Positions 1-9,221 of a stretch of 64,000 nt of DNA are shown in pieces (position 1 is the first letter of the stretch; the number at the start of each line of letters is the position of its first letter). The stretch is from Kribbella rubisoli. Lineage in GTDB: Bacteria; Actinomycetota; Actinomycetes; Propionibacteriales; Kribbellaceae. The position numbers were made by a program, and so were the translations under genes. The stretch lies in assembly GCF_004217145.1 (NCBI RefSeq), contig NZ_SHKR01000014.1, positions 372,001-436,000 on the forward strand. The letters are read 5' to 3'. The notes under the pieces are model-generated. The model saw nothing but the letters and a program-made list of their open reading frames with translations. It was not told the DNA's origin and searched no databases.

Positions 1-906
1 GCGGAGCAGGAGAGGGATGCGAACTGCGGGCTCGTAGAAGCACTGCTTCTGCCAGATGCCGTGGCGACCGGCCATTTCGCCGTGGTCGCTGGTGTAGATG
101 ACCACGGTGTCGTCCGGGATCGCGTCGAGCAGTCGGCCGATCTGGTGGTCGAGGTGACTGATCAATGCCCAGTAGCAGACCGTTGCCTCGCGGATCTGCT
201 CCTCTGTCAGCGGTTCGTCGTTGCGGAAGCCGTGGCGCAGCAACGAGATCACTGGGTGCTGCTCGTCGGCGACAGAGGGCAGTTCGACATCGGCGGCGTC
301 GTACAGCGCGCGGAACTCCGGTGGGGCGACCAACGGGAAGTGCGGGTGCATGTACCCGACGTACAGCAGGAACGGGTCCTCGCCAGGGGCACGCAGGAAG
401 TCCACTGCTGCGTCGGTTGCGGCTCCGTCGTGCTGCGTGTGGACGTGGTCGCCTGCGCCCTGTTCGGTGACGTGTGAGTTGGACGGACGTCGCCAGTCCG
501 GCGTACGGCGGGGTGGGCGGCCGCTGTGGTCCAGCCAGAAGTCCAGGTCGTCTGTGAGGCGCTTGTCGAAGCCCAGCAGGCGGTCTGGTCCGTTGAAGTG
601 CGTGCGTCCGGCGATGAGCGAGGTGTAACCGGCCTCGCGCAGATGGTGACCCCAGGTGCGGTACGTCGGGCCGGGGATCACGCCGTTGTCCCAGGCCCCG
701 ATCTGGTGCACGTACTGCCCTGACATCATCGAGAGCCGGGAGGGGACGCACATCGGGCTGTTCGTGTAGGCGCGGTCGAACGAAACGCCCTGTGCGGCCA
801 GGCGGTCCAGATGCGGCGTCTGTACGTGCGGATGGCCGGCCCACCCGGCTGCGGCGGCGGTGTGCTCGTCGGACAGGACTACGAGGATGTTCGGAGGACG
901 GTCCAC
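1..906 (-). CDS. Sulfatase, 3' end outside the window
   Basis: This is an arylsulfatase-type hydrolase that cleaves sulfate esters. The reading frame runs off the left edge, so the C-terminus is missing; about 302 residues are visible. The N-terminus has the metal-binding stretch ILVVLSDEH (residues 7-15). The sulfatase signature CVPSR lies at residues 53-57, and its Cys53 is the residue converted to formylglycine. A second signature, TSDHGEMAGRHG, lies near the visible end. No signal peptide is seen, so the enzyme is probably cytoplasmic. The GTG start at 906 is supported by a TAGGCT -10 box six bases upstream, which fits a leaderless transcript. The substrate is unknown; choline sulfatase or a phosphonate hydrolase-like enzyme are alternatives. 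Confidence 0.93.
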   Translation of the reverse strand, partial: MDRPPNILVVLSDEHTAAAAGWAGHPHVQTPHLDRLAAQGVSFDRAYTNSPMCVPSRLSMMSGQYVHQIGAWDNGVIPGPTYRTWGHHLREAGYTSLIAGRTHFNGPDRLLGFDKRLTDDLDFWLDHSGRPPRRTPDWRRPSNSHVTEQGAGDHVHTQHDGAATDAAVDFLRAPGEDPFLLYVGYMHPHFPLVAPPEFRALYDAADVELPSVADEQHPVISLLRHGFRNDEPLTEEQIREATVCYWALISHLDHQIGRLLDAIPDDTVVIYTSDHGEMAGRHGIWQKQCFYEPAVRIPLLLR

Positions 907-912
907 GTGGAC

Positions 913-918
913 AGCCTA
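913..918 (-). promoter_or_regulatory. -10 box of leaderless sulfatase gene
   Basis: TAGGCT on the minus strand is followed by six bases and then the GTG start, placing the transcription start on the start codon. Confidence 0.6.
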
Positions 919-1003
919 GGCAAACGATTGCCGGTGCGCTTGGGGCGGATGTGTCTGGTGTGGCGTACCGAAGTGTCTGCACGGCGTGACGGCTGATCGT
1001 CGC

Positions 1004-1009
1004 TACCTT
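1004..1009 (+). promoter_or_regulatory. -10 box of leaderless membrane protein gene
   Basis: TACCTT is followed by six bases and the GTG at 1016. This decides the start against the in-frame GTG at 986. Confidence 0.6.
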
Positions 1010-1015
1010 GGGGTT

Positions 1016-2212
1016 GTGGCCAAATTTCTTGGGTTCTTGCTCGGCGTAGCCGTTGCTCTGGCCGGACCGGCCGTTTTCGGAGTACTCGCGGCCCCGGGTG
1101 GTATCGAGCTGAATGCGAAGGAGCTGGCGCTTGCCTTCGGCATCGGCGCGCTGGTCTTCTGGGCCGTGGTGTCGTACTTCTCCGGCGCCGGCGCGCTCGG
1201 GGCGTTCCTCGCCTTCGGCACGATGATCTACTGCTGGCTCTGGATCCCGAACCGGACCACGAACTTCCTGAACGACGTCCCCGGCGTCACCAACGGGATG
1301 ATCGACGGGTCGAAGCAGTACACGCTGAACGGCGTCGTACCGATCCTCGCGGTGATCTCGCTGGTGTACGCGATCCAGCTGATTGTTCGCAGTGTGCAGC
1401 GGCGTCGGCGCGAGCGGGCCGAGGACGAGCGGCTGCAGCGCGAGCAGGAGGCGGCACAGGCGCAGCAGGAGGCGGATGTCGCGGCGGTGTACCCGGTTGC
1501 CGGGAGCACCTATGCCGAGCCGGTCGCGTACGAGAGCCACACGCGGTACGACGATCTGTTCGACGAGCCGGAGCCGGTGCGGCCGCGGAACCAGGCGGAC
1601 GAGCAGACGCGGCAGTTCCCGGTCGGTGCTGAGTTCGAGCAGACGCGGCAGTTCCCGGAGGCTGATGCTCGGGGCAACTACGTCGGTGACGAGACCGTCG
1701 CCGCCGCCCCGGTGCAGGAAGACGAGTCAGCCACCGCCGAGGCGCAGGTTGAAGAGCAGGAAGCTCCTGCGCAGGAAGGGCCCGTAGCGGAGGAGACTCA
1801 GGCGATGCCGGTCTCGCAGTCCGAGTCGGATGAGGTCGAGACGCCGGAGCCCAAGCCCGAAGAGACGACTCCCTCCGCGGAGATCAAGCCTGCCGAGGAG
1901 AGCGCGCCGGAGGCCAAGGACGCCGAGCCGGTCGAGGAGACGCAGGCGATGCCTGTCGAGGAGACTCAGCCGGTTCCGGTCGCGCAGCCCAAGCCAGCGG
2001 AGGCGAGCGCGCCGGAGGCCAAGGATGCCAAGCCGGTCGAGCAGCCCAAGTCGCCGGCCCAGGTCGAGCAGCCGAAGCCGGAGCCCCAGGCGGAGAAGCG
2101 CGTGGCTCCTAAGGAGCAGGTGGGGTCGCAGTACCGGGAGCGGATGGAGGACCCCGAGGACACCGGGGAGTTTCACCTGGCGTTCGAGAACCCGGTGGTC
2201 AAGCCCGCCTAG
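1016..2212 (+). CDS. Membrane protein with long acidic repetitive tail
   Basis: The function is not recognised. The first ~120 residues hold four hydrophobic segments (FLGFLLGVAVALAG; LALAFGIGALVFWAVV; the adjoining stretch to CWLWIP; VVPILAVISLVYAIQLIV). A charged cytoplasmic-looking region follows, rich in Arg, Glu and Gln. The last ~250 residues are low in complexity and acidic, with repeated units such as EQTRQFP, EETQAMPV and APEAKDA. This tail is probably disordered. The protein ends in a conserved-looking block, DTGEFHLAFENPV. The start at 1016 is preferred to GTG 986 because of the leaderless promoter. The repeats suggest expansion by slippage. A role as a membrane scaffold is only a guess. 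Confidence 0.8.
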   Translation: MAKFLGFLLGVAVALAGPAVFGVLAAPGGIELNAKELALAFGIGALVFWAVVSYFSGAGALGAFLAFGTMIYCWLWIPNRTTNFLNDVPGVTNGMIDGSKQYTLNGVVPILAVISLVYAIQLIVRSVQRRRRERAEDERLQREQEAAQAQQEADVAAVYPVAGSTYAEPVAYESHTRYDDLFDEPEPVRPRNQADEQTRQFPVGAEFEQTRQFPEADARGNYVGDETVAAAPVQEDESATAEAQVEEQEAPAQEGPVAEETQAMPVSQSESDEVETPEPKPEETTPSAEIKPAEESAPEAKDAEPVEETQAMPVEETQPVPVAQPKPAEASAPEAKDAKPVEQPKSPAQVEQPKPEPQAEKRVAPKEQVGSQYRERMEDPEDTGEFHLAFENPVVKPA

Positions 2213-2215
2213 TGC

Positions 2216-3181
2216 TCAGGCGACATGCATGCGCTGGTGGGCGCCTCGGCGGGCGTGTTCGGTGATTGCCTCGTCGTAGGCGGCGCTGGCCATGCCGAGG
2301 ACGTCGCCGGCCATCTGGGCGCGCGGTGACTCCGTGCTCCACGCGAGCACCAGCTTCCGGTGGATCGGATCGCCCACCAGCGTGCGCGTCGTGACGTCCG
2401 ACGACAACATCCGGTACGACGTGGGCGAGATCAGCGCCACGCCCTGACCGCTCGTCACGAAGCCCATCAGGACCGAGGTGTCCACCGAGTGGTGCTCGAC
2501 CTTCGGCTGGAATCCGGCCGCCTCGCACGCCGCGCGGAACAGCACGTGGAACCCGCTGTCGTCCGGCGGCTCCCCGATCCATTCCTCGTCCGACAACAAC
2601 GCCAGCTCGACCTCGCCGCGTGTCCGGGTCGACTCCGCGACCGGGTGATCGGCCGAGAGAGCGACGTACGCCGACTCCGACTCGACGACCGTGGTGGATT
2701 CGACACCGGAAGGCAGCCGCAGCTCGAACCCCGGGAACTCACGGAGCAGCGCAAAATCCAGCCGCCCGCTCTCCAGCTGCTGCAACAGCACGCTGGTGGA
2801 CCACTCGACCTCGATGCTGACCTGCTCGATCTCCCCGTGCGAGCGAAGCCGGGACGCGATCCCGGACATCGGCGCGGTCGGGAATCCACCGAGCCGTACT
2901 GCGGACGACTCGACCGCCGTCATCGCGGACACCGTCGCGGACAGGTGGTCGACGTCGACCAGGATGGCTCGCGCGCGATCCACGGCGTACCGGCCAAGAG
3001 GCGTGGGCGTGACCCCGGTGCGGGAGCGCTCGAACAGCTCCCCGCCGAACGCGGCCTCGATCCGCTTCAGCTGCGCGGTCAGGCTCGGTTGGCTGACCTT
3101 GAGCCAGCGGGCGGCCCGTCCGACGGACCCCGCTTCTGCCACCAGGACCACCACCCGCAGGTGGCGCAGCTCGACGTTCAT
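2216..3181 (-). CDS. LysR-family transcriptional regulator
   Basis: This is a LysR-type regulator of about 321 residues. The N-terminal winged helix-turn-helix reads LRHLRVVVLVAEAGSVGRAARWLKVSQPSLTAQLKRIE. A periplasmic-binding-like effector domain occupies roughly residues 90-300. The ATG at 3181 is preferred over one ten codons upstream: a TACGGT -10 box at 3190-3195 lies eight bases before it, and the family normally starts a few residues before the helix-turn-helix. The gene converges on the membrane protein at 2212, and its target is not obvious. LysR regulators often control a divergent gene, but the neighbour upstream here is in the same direction and is separated by a terminator. Confidence 0.9.
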   Translation of the reverse strand: MNVELRHLRVVVLVAEAGSVGRAARWLKVSQPSLTAQLKRIEAAFGGELFERSRTGVTPTPLGRYAVDRARAILVDVDHLSATVSAMTAVESSAVRLGGFPTAPMSGIASRLRSHGEIEQVSIEVEWSTSVLLQQLESGRLDFALLREFPGFELRLPSGVESTTVVESESAYVALSADHPVAESTRTRGEVELALLSDEEWIGEPPDDSGFHVLFRAACEAAGFQPKVEHHSVDTSVLMGFVTSGQGVALISPTSYRMLSSDVTTRTLVGDPIHRKLVLAWSTESPRAQMAGDVLGMASAAYDEAITEHARRGAHQRMHVA

Positions 3182-3244
3182 GCGTTGTGACCGTAGTCCA
3201 GGTGTAGGCACAGCACACAGGTACCCTACATTGCGGTTTCGTCA

Positions 3245-3280
3245 CAGCCAGGCCCGGAGCTGTAACGCCGGGCCTGGCTG
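3245..3280 (-). terminator. Strong intrinsic terminator after the ABC-2 transporter operon
   Basis: A perfect 13-bp stem (CAGCCAGGCCCGG with its complement) and a ten-base loop lie 10 bases after the permease stop codon. There is no clear U run, which is usual for actinomycete terminators. Confidence 0.8.
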
Positions 3281-3290
3281 TAACGATGTG

Positions 3291-4457
3291 CTACGAAGTT
3301 TCGAGGGCAAGGGCCTCGCGGTAACCGAGCCGGCGGCCCGTCTGCAGCAACGTCCGCTCGTACAGGCGCGCGCCCAGCCGGACGATCAGCACGGTCGCGC
3401 CGAGCAGCAGCGCGATCGCGACCAGCGGCTGCCAGATCGGCACGTCCTCGGTCAGCATCCGGCCCGGCATCGACATCGACGACGCGATCGGGACGAACGA
3501 CGCCACCGTCTTGGCCGACGACCCCGCGAAGACCGAGAAGAAGAACGGGATCATCAGGATCATCTGCCCCGGCAGCGTGGTCGACCCGAGGTCCTCCTGC
3601 CGCGTGGCCAGCGAACCCGCGACCGCCCACAGCCCGGCCAGCGCCACGAATCCGAGGACGAAGAACACGACGAACCACCCGGCCACCGGCGCGACCACCT
3701 CGAGGATGTCGGCCTGATCAGTGGCCAGCAGCCCGATCAGCGACGCGGCCGCGATCACCACGATCTGCGACAGCGCCAGGACGGTGTTGCCGAGCACCTT
3801 GCCCCACAGCAGCGACCGGATCGGCACCGCCGCGGCCAGGATCTCGACGACCCGGCTCTCCTTCTCCTGTACGACGCTCTGCGCGATCATCATGCCGAAC
3901 CCGAGCGCGGTCATGTAGAACACCAGCGCGAGCCCGATGTTGACGAACTGCGAGACGAGGTCCGGCAAGGGACCGGGTTTCAGCAGCTGTACGTCGACCT
4001 TCGTACCGGAGTGCAGCTGCGCCGGAGTCAGGCCCGCCTTGGAGGCGTTCGTCTCCATGCCGACGGTCGCAGCCGCCTCGCGCAGCGCGCTCTCGATGCC
4101 CGAGTCGACGTGGTCCTTCCCGACGACGGTGTAGCCACCGGCCGCCGGTAGCAGGGCTGCTTTTGCATCTCCATCGGAGACGAGCTTTTCCGCGGCCGGT
4201 CGGTCGCTGGCGCGGACCAGTTCATAGCCGTCGCCGCCCGCTGTCGTCGATGCTTGCTGGACGACTTTGGCGCCCCCGTCGTCGATCACCGCGATCTTGT
4301 CCGCCCCGCCCTTGCCCGCGAGGATCGCCGGCAGGATCACCGCGACCATCACGATGAACAGCATCACCAGGGTCGAGCCGATGAAGGTCTTGTCCCGGAG
4401 CTTGGTGCTGATCTCGCGCTCGGCGATCAGCGCCCACGGCCTGTCCAACACGTTCAT
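3291..4457 (-). CDS. ABC-2 type transporter permease (NatB-like)
   Basis: This is the membrane subunit of an ABC-2 exporter, about 388 residues. It has one N-terminal transmembrane segment (FIGSTLVMLFIVMVAVILPAIL), a large extracytoplasmic loop of roughly 150 residues, then five or six transmembrane helices to the C-terminus. That is the layout of NatB and YhaP-like permeases. The ATG at 4457 overlaps the stop of the ATPase gene upstream (ATGA), so the two are co-translated. NatAB-type exporters pump sodium, antibiotics or peptides; the cargo cannot be told here. The upstream two-component system suggests an inducible, cell-envelope stress type exporter. Confidence 0.88.
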   Translation of the reverse strand: MNVLDRPWALIAEREISTKLRDKTFIGSTLVMLFIVMVAVILPAILAGKGGADKIAVIDDGGAKVVQQASTTAGGDGYELVRASDRPAAEKLVSDGDAKAALLPAAGGYTVVGKDHVDSGIESALREAAATVGMETNASKAGLTPAQLHSGTKVDVQLLKPGPLPDLVSQFVNIGLALVFYMTALGFGMMIAQSVVQEKESRVVEILAAAVPIRSLLWGKVLGNTVLALSQIVVIAAASLIGLLATDQADILEVVAPVAGWFVVFFVLGFVALAGLWAVAGSLATRQEDLGSTTLPGQMILMIPFFFSVFAGSSAKTVASFVPIASSMSMPGRMLTEDVPIWQPLVAIALLLGATVLIVRLGARLYERTLLQTGRRLGYREALALETS

Positions 4458-5335
4458 CGGGTCGCCTCCCGGAAGACGTCGCTGAGCGCCACCCGCTCCG
4501 GCCCGAACTGCCGGACCGGTCCGCGGCTGAGCGCCTCTTGAAGGATCTTCTGCTCGACAGCCCCGTCCAGTACGTCGAACAGCGCCGTACCACCGGCCAC
4601 ATCGCGTACTTCGATGCCCCGGACGTCGCGCAGCCAGCCCGCGTCGCCGTCCACCACGAGCCGGTACGTCGTCGACGAGCCGGCCGACAGATCCGCGACC
4701 GAACCGGCGGCGACCACCTTGCCGCGGGACAGTACGACGAGGTCGTCGCACAGCCGCTCGACCAGGTCGAGCTGATGACTCGAGAACAGCACCGGCACCT
4801 CGGCCGTGACCTCCTCGCGGAGCAGGTCCACCATCGCGTCGACCGCGAGCGGGTCGAGGCCGCTGAACGGCTCGTCGAGCACCAGCGCGATCGGTTCGTG
4901 CACCAGCGCGGCCGCGATCTGTACCCGCTGCTGGTTGCCCAGCGACAGCGTCTCGAGCGCGTCGGTCGCCCGCTCAGCGAGCCCGAGCCGTTCGAGCAGC
5001 TTGTCGGTCCGTTCCAAGGCGCGGTCCGGCGAGAGCCCGTGCAGCCGGCCGAAGAACACCAGCTGGTCGCGGATCTTCATCTTCGGGTACAGCCCGCGCT
5101 CTTCGGGCATGTACCCGACGTCGCGCCGTACCTCCTGGGTCAGCAGCTCGCCGTTCCAGCGCACCTCGCCGGCGTTCGCGGCCAGGACGCCGAGGATGAT
5201 CCGCATCGTCGTCGTCTTACCGGCACCGTTGGCCCCGACGAATCCGGTCATCCGTCCAGGTACGACGTCAAAGGTCACGTCGTCCAGCGCCAGATGATCA
5301 CCGAACCGCCGGGTGAGCCCAGCCACCCTCAGCAT
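4454..5335 (-). CDS. ABC-2 transporter ATP-binding protein (NatA-like)
   Basis: This is the ATPase subunit for the downstream permease, 293 residues. Walker A is GANGAGKTT at residues 34-42, the ABC signature is LSLGNQQR, Walker B is LVLDEPFSGLD, and the H-loop follows in FSSHQLD. The C-terminal ~80 residues form the extra domain typical of NatA-like ATPases of the DUF4162 type. A 117-bp gap separates it from the response regulator upstream. A possible -10 box (TAGGTT on the minus strand near 5390) could give the exporter its own regulated promoter, with the neighbouring regulator as the likely activator. Confidence 0.92.
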   Translation of the reverse strand: MLRVAGLTRRFGDHLALDDVTFDVVPGRMTGFVGANGAGKTTTMRIILGVLAANAGEVRWNGELLTQEVRRDVGYMPEERGLYPKMKIRDQLVFFGRLHGLSPDRALERTDKLLERLGLAERATDALETLSLGNQQRVQIAAALVHEPIALVLDEPFSGLDPLAVDAMVDLLREEVTAEVPVLFSSHQLDLVERLCDDLVVLSRGKVVAAGSVADLSAGSSTTYRLVVDGDAGWLRDVRGIEVRDVAGGTALFDVLDGAVEQKILQEALSRGPVRQFGPERVALSDVFREATR

Positions 5336-5452
5336 GTGTCACCGTTCCCGTTCAGGTCAGCCCCCGGTCGGGCGTGCACCCGACACTGACAAACCTAGTG
5401 AGGACATGCCTCCCGGTACGTCGCCCGCGAGGGTGATCGCGCACGTCACCCG

Positions 5453-6127
5453 CTAGGCGGAGGTGTCATCCCCGGGGGTGACCAGACCGCACTCGTAGGC
5501 GAAGACGACGGCCTGGACGCGGTCGCGCAGGCCGAGCTTGAGAAGGACGCGGGAGACGTGGGTCTTGACGGTGGCCTCGCCGACGAAGAGCTGGGTGGCG
5601 ATCTCGGTGTTGGTGAGGCCGCGGGCGATCAGGCCGAGGACCTCGCGCTCGCGCTCGGTGAGCTCGGCGAGGAGGTCCGGGCGATACACGCGCTCGCCGC
5701 CGCCGGTGAACCGCTTGATGACCCGTCGGGTCACCTCGGGCGCTAGCAGCGCGTGACCCGAGTGGACGATCTGGATCGCCTCCACCAAATCCTCGGGCGC
5801 GGTGTTCTTCAGCAGGAAGCCGCTCGCACCGGCTCCGAGCGACTCGAAGAGGTAGTCGTCGCGGTCGAAGGTCGTGAGGATGACCACCTTCCCGGCGTCC
5901 TCCGAGACGATCCGCTGGGTCGCGGTGATGCCGTCCATACCGGGCATCTGGACATCCATCAGTACGACGTCGGGCCGCAGCGCCAGCGCCAGCTCGATCG
6001 CCTTCTCGCCGTCGGACGCCTCACCGACGACCTCGATATCCGACTCGACCGACAGGATCATCCGGAACCCGGCGCGGACCAGATCCTGGTCATCCACCAG
6101 CAGGACCCGCATCGGGTCGTCAGTCAT
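5453..6127 (-). CDS. LuxR/NarL-family response regulator
   Basis: This is a two-component response regulator of 224 residues. The receiver domain has the acidic pair VDDQD near residues 11-15 and the phosphoacceptor Asp58 in VVLMDVQMPG. A LuxR-type helix-turn-helix near the C-terminus reads LTEREREVLGLIARGLTNTEIATQLFVGEATVKTHV with a short break in similarity at its ends. Its ATG overlaps the last codons of the histidine kinase gene by eight bases, so the pair is translationally coupled. The exporter genes downstream in the same direction are the likely targets. Confidence 0.95.
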   Translation of the reverse strand: MTDDPMRVLLVDDQDLVRAGFRMILSVESDIEVVGEASDGEKAIELALALRPDVVLMDVQMPGMDGITATQRIVSEDAGKVVILTTFDRDDYLFESLGAGASGFLLKNTAPEDLVEAIQIVHSGHALLAPEVTRRVIKRFTGGGERVYRPDLLAELTEREREVLGLIARGLTNTEIATQLFVGEATVKTHVSRVLLKLGLRDRVQAVVFAYECGLVTPGDDTSA

Positions 6128-7427
6128 CGAGCCCTCCAGCCACCGGTTGGTCCAGCATCGGGTGATCCAGCGGGATGCGGACCCGGACCCGGAATCCTCC
6201 CACGGGCCGGGGGCCGATCTCGCTCTCACCGCCGAGCAGGCCGACGCGTTCCCGGATCCCGACATGGCCGAGCCGGCTGCCGACCGGCGCGTGCTTGGGG
6301 CGGCCGTCGTCGAGCACTTCGAGCTCGACTGTGTCACCGAGATAACGCAGCGTGAGATGCGCACTGCGCGCCGTCGAATGCTTCCGGACGTTCGCGAGCG
6401 CCTCCTGGGCGATCCGGTACACCGACACGGACACGGTCTTCGGCAGCTCGGCCGGTGCACCGATCTGGTGGAAACCGACCTCGAGACCCTGGCCGTTCAC
6501 CTCCGAGATCAGCGCGGGCAGCCTGTCGGCGCCTGCCTGCGGCGCCTTCGGGTCCGGCGCCGTGACGTCGATGTCGGGATCCGCCGCGCGGAGCATGCCG
6601 AGCAGCTGCCGCATCTCGTTCACGGCGCTCCGGCTGGACTCCTCGATCACGTTCAGCGCGTTCTTCGCGGCGTCCGGGTCGGCGTCCATCACCCGCCGGG
6701 CTCCCCCGGCCTGGACGCCGATGCTGCTGATGTGGTGCGCGACGACGTCGTGCAGCTCCCGGGAGATCCGCAGCCGCTCGTCGATCACCGCACGCCGCGA
6801 GTTCGCCTCCTGCTGCGCGGCCAGCTCGGTCGCCTGCTGCTCCAGCTCGGCGCGCTGCCGGGCGGTCCCCCACGCCGTACGGCCCCAGAAGTACGCGCCG
6901 AAGAAATAGAGGACGTTCAACGCGACGGCCAGGACCACGTTCGAGACGTACGGCGAGAACAGCGCGTGGTTCGGCCCTTCGATCGCGTTGTTCTGCAGCG
7001 CCTTGACGAAGTTGAGCGTCAGCCAGCCGAACATCACCAGGAACACGACCGCCACCGCGGCCTTCATCAGCCGCCGGTCGCGGGACCAAGCCACCGCGGC
7101 GTACACCGCCATGAACATCGTCGCCTGGGTGACGAGGTTGCCGCCGAACGCGAACAGCGCCCGCTCGCCGTTCACCACGAACAGCACCGCGACCACCAGC
7201 AGCACCGGGATCGGCCACCGCCGCCGGAAGCACATCGGCATGGCGATCGCCGCGCTCAGCACGTACGGCTCGACGCCGCCGATACCGAGGTTGACGTGCG
7301 TCGGCGAGCCGCCGCGGGCGAGCTCGGTGCCGAGCAGGGACGCCAGGGCCATCCCGAGCCCCAGGAGTACGTCGTACCGCTGCTCGCGAGCCGTCGGCGC
7401 GGGCCGGGTCCATGTACTCGGGGACAT
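6120..7427 (-). CDS. Sensor histidine kinase (HisKA_3, DesK/NarX-like)
   Basis: This is a membrane histidine kinase of 435 residues. The first ~185 residues hold five or six transmembrane segments with no large extracellular domain, the arrangement of intramembrane-sensing kinases. The H-box RELHDVVAHH contains the phosphoacceptor His226. The N-box EALANVRKHS and the GHVGIRERVGLLGGE block belong to the HATPase_c domain. It is the partner of the overlapping response regulator. A TAGGCT -10 box at 7436-7441 lies eight bases upstream of the ATG, so it may be leaderless. It diverges from lipA, with only 56 bp between the two starts. Confidence 0.94.
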   Translation of the reverse strand: MSPSTWTRPAPTAREQRYDVLLGLGMALASLLGTELARGGSPTHVNLGIGGVEPYVLSAAIAMPMCFRRRWPIPVLLVVAVLFVVNGERALFAFGGNLVTQATMFMAVYAAVAWSRDRRLMKAAVAVVFLVMFGWLTLNFVKALQNNAIEGPNHALFSPYVSNVVLAVALNVLYFFGAYFWGRTAWGTARQRAELEQQATELAAQQEANSRRAVIDERLRISRELHDVVAHHISSIGVQAGGARRVMDADPDAAKNALNVIEESSRSAVNEMRQLLGMLRAADPDIDVTAPDPKAPQAGADRLPALISEVNGQGLEVGFHQIGAPAELPKTVSVSVYRIAQEALANVRKHSTARSAHLTLRYLGDTVELEVLDDGRPKHAPVGSRLGHVGIRERVGLLGGESEIGPRPVGGFRVRVRIPLDHPMLDQPVAGGLDD

Positions 7428-7470
7428 AGCTCATCAGCCTAGGGCCTGATGACGCCTGTCGGCCGCCGCG

Positions 7471-7476
7471 TACTCT
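7471..7476 (+). promoter_or_regulatory. -10 box of leaderless lipA
   Basis: TACTCT is followed by seven bases and the GTG start at 7484. Confidence 0.6.
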
Positions 7477-7483
7477 TAGGGGC

Positions 7484-8422
7484 GTGACCATCGCCCCAGA
7501 AGGACGGAAACTGCTCAGGCTCGAGGTGCGCAACGCGGAGACCCCGATCGAGCGCAAACCCGAGTGGATCAAGACCCGCGCCAAGATGGGCCCGGAGTAC
7601 CAGGCGCTGCAGAAGCTCGTGAAATCCGAGGGACTGCACACGGTGTGCCAGGAAGCCGGCTGCCCGAACATCTTCGAGTGCTGGGAGGACCGCGAGGCGA
7701 CCTTCCTCATCGGCGGTGACCAGTGCACGCGGCGCTGTGACTTCTGCCAGATCGACACCGGCAAGCCCGAGGAGCTGGACCGCGACGAGCCGCGCCGCGT
7801 GGCCGAGTCGGTCCGGACCATGGGCCTGCGCTACGCGACCGTGACCGGCGTCGCCCGCGACGACCTGGACGACGGCGGCGCCTGGCTGTACGCCGAGACG
7901 ATCCGCCAGATCCACGAGCTCAACCCGGGCACCGGTGTCGAGATGCTCGCGCCGGACTTCAACGCCGTACCCGAGCAGCTGGCCGAGGTGTTCTCCTCCC
8001 GGCCCGAGGTGTTCGCGCACAACGTCGAGACCGTGCCGCGGATCTTCCGCCGGATCCGGCCCGGCTTCCGCTACGAGCGCTCGCTGGACGTCATCACCCA
8101 GGCCCGCGACTACGGCCTGGTCACCAAGTCGAACCTGATCCTCGGCATGGGCGAGACCCGCGACGAGGTCAGCCAGGCACTGAAGGACCTGCACGCGGCG
8201 GGCTGCGAGATCATCACGATCACGCAGTACCTGCGTCCCTCGGTGCGGCACCACCCGGTCGAGCGCTGGGTCAAGCCCGAGGAGTTCGTCGAGCTGGACG
8301 CCGAGGCGCAGGAGATCGGTTTCGCCGGAGTCATGTCCGGGCCGCTTGTGCGTTCGTCGTACCGGGCCGGTCGGCTGTACCGTCAGGCCGTTGAGTCACG
8401 TATGAAGAACCAGGACAGGTAG
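7484..8422 (+). CDS. lipA: Lipoyl synthase
   Basis: This is a radical SAM enzyme that inserts two sulfur atoms into octanoyl groups on lipoyl-dependent enzymes, in the cytoplasm. It has 312 residues. The auxiliary iron-sulfur cluster ligands are Cys55, Cys60 and Cys66 (CQEAGCPNIFEC). The radical SAM cluster ligands are Cys81, Cys85 and Cys88 (CTRRCDFC). The C-terminal RSSYRAG motif supplies the serine ligand. The GTG start is leaderless by promoter position. DUF4191 gene follows two bases after the stop, a pairing common in actinomycetes. lipB is not in the window. Confidence 0.98.
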   Translation: MTIAPEGRKLLRLEVRNAETPIERKPEWIKTRAKMGPEYQALQKLVKSEGLHTVCQEAGCPNIFECWEDREATFLIGGDQCTRRCDFCQIDTGKPEELDRDEPRRVAESVRTMGLRYATVTGVARDDLDDGGAWLYAETIRQIHELNPGTGVEMLAPDFNAVPEQLAEVFSSRPEVFAHNVETVPRIFRRIRPGFRYERSLDVITQARDYGLVTKSNLILGMGETRDEVSQALKDLHAAGCEIITITQYLRPSVRHHPVERWVKPEEFVELDAEAQEIGFAGVMSGPLVRSSYRAGRLYRQAVESRMKNQDR

Positions 8423-8424
8423 AC

Positions 8425-9120
8425 ATGGCCAAGAACGACGCGCCCGAAGAGAAGACCAGCCGGCTCAAGCAGATCGTCTCGGCGTACAAGCTGACCCAGA
8501 AGTCCGACCCGACGGTCGGGCTGGTGCTCGCCGGGATCTTCCTCGGCATCGTCGGGCTGGCCGTGCTCGGCGGTTTCCTGGTCGGCCCGCTGCTGATCTG
8601 GATCCCGCTCGGTGTCGCGCTCGGCTTCCTGGCCGCGACGCTGGTGTTCGGCCGCAAGGTCGAGAAGGCGGCGTACAGCCAGATCGAGGGGCAGGCCGGT
8701 GCGGCCGCGTCCGCGCTGCAGACGCTGCGCCGCGGCTGGAACGTGACGCCCGCGATCGCGGTCACCAAGAACGCCGACATCGTCCACCGCGTGGTCGGGC
8801 GGCCGGGCATCGTCCTGGTCGGCGAGGGTCAGGCGAGCCGGGTGAAGAACCTGCTGACGGCCGAGGCCAAGAAGCACAACCGGGTCGCCGGCGGCGCGCC
8901 GGTGACGCAGGTCATCGCCGGTCAGGGCGAGGGCGAGATCGACATCCGCAAGCTGACCAAGTACGTCATGAAGCTGCCGGCGGTGATGCAGCCGTCGGAG
9001 ATCACCGATCTGCTGCAGCGGCTGAAGGCGCTCGACGCGGTTCGCCCGCAGGTGCCGATGCCGAAGGGGCCGGTGCCGAGCAGCCTGAAGGGCGCCCGCC
9101 AGGCGATGCGGGGACGGTAA
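8425..9120 (+). CDS. DUF4191 membrane protein
   Basis: This is a conserved actinobacterial membrane protein of 231 residues with unknown biochemical role. Two transmembrane segments lie at about residues 32-75 (VGLVLAGIFLGIVGLAVLGGF and the adjacent LLIWIPLGVALGFLAATLVF). A soluble region follows that contains the conserved block GRPGIVLVGEGQ. It starts two bases after lipA and is therefore in the same transcript. The repeated association with lipA suggests a link with lipoate or envelope physiology, but no activity can be read from the sequence. Confidence 0.88.
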   Translation: MAKNDAPEEKTSRLKQIVSAYKLTQKSDPTVGLVLAGIFLGIVGLAVLGGFLVGPLLIWIPLGVALGFLAATLVFGRKVEKAAYSQIEGQAGAAASALQTLRRGWNVTPAIAVTKNADIVHRVVGRPGIVLVGEGQASRVKNLLTAEAKKHNRVAGGAPVTQVIAGQGEGEIDIRKLTKYVMKLPAVMQPSEITDLLQRLKALDAVRPQVPMPKGPVPSSLKGARQAMRGR

Positions 9121-9221
9121 CCAAGCGGCATGCTCGACAGTTGATCTGTTCAGACATGCGCCGTGGGGAGGCTGGGAGCCCTTAGGGTGCGACCAGGACG
9201 GATTACAGGGGAACAGCTGAC

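Noticed and set aside
3291..4751. Longer N-terminus for the ABC-2 permease
   Set aside because: The extra 98 residues are Arg-rich and lie in another frame of the ATPase gene; the ATG at 4457 overlaps the ATPase stop as expected.
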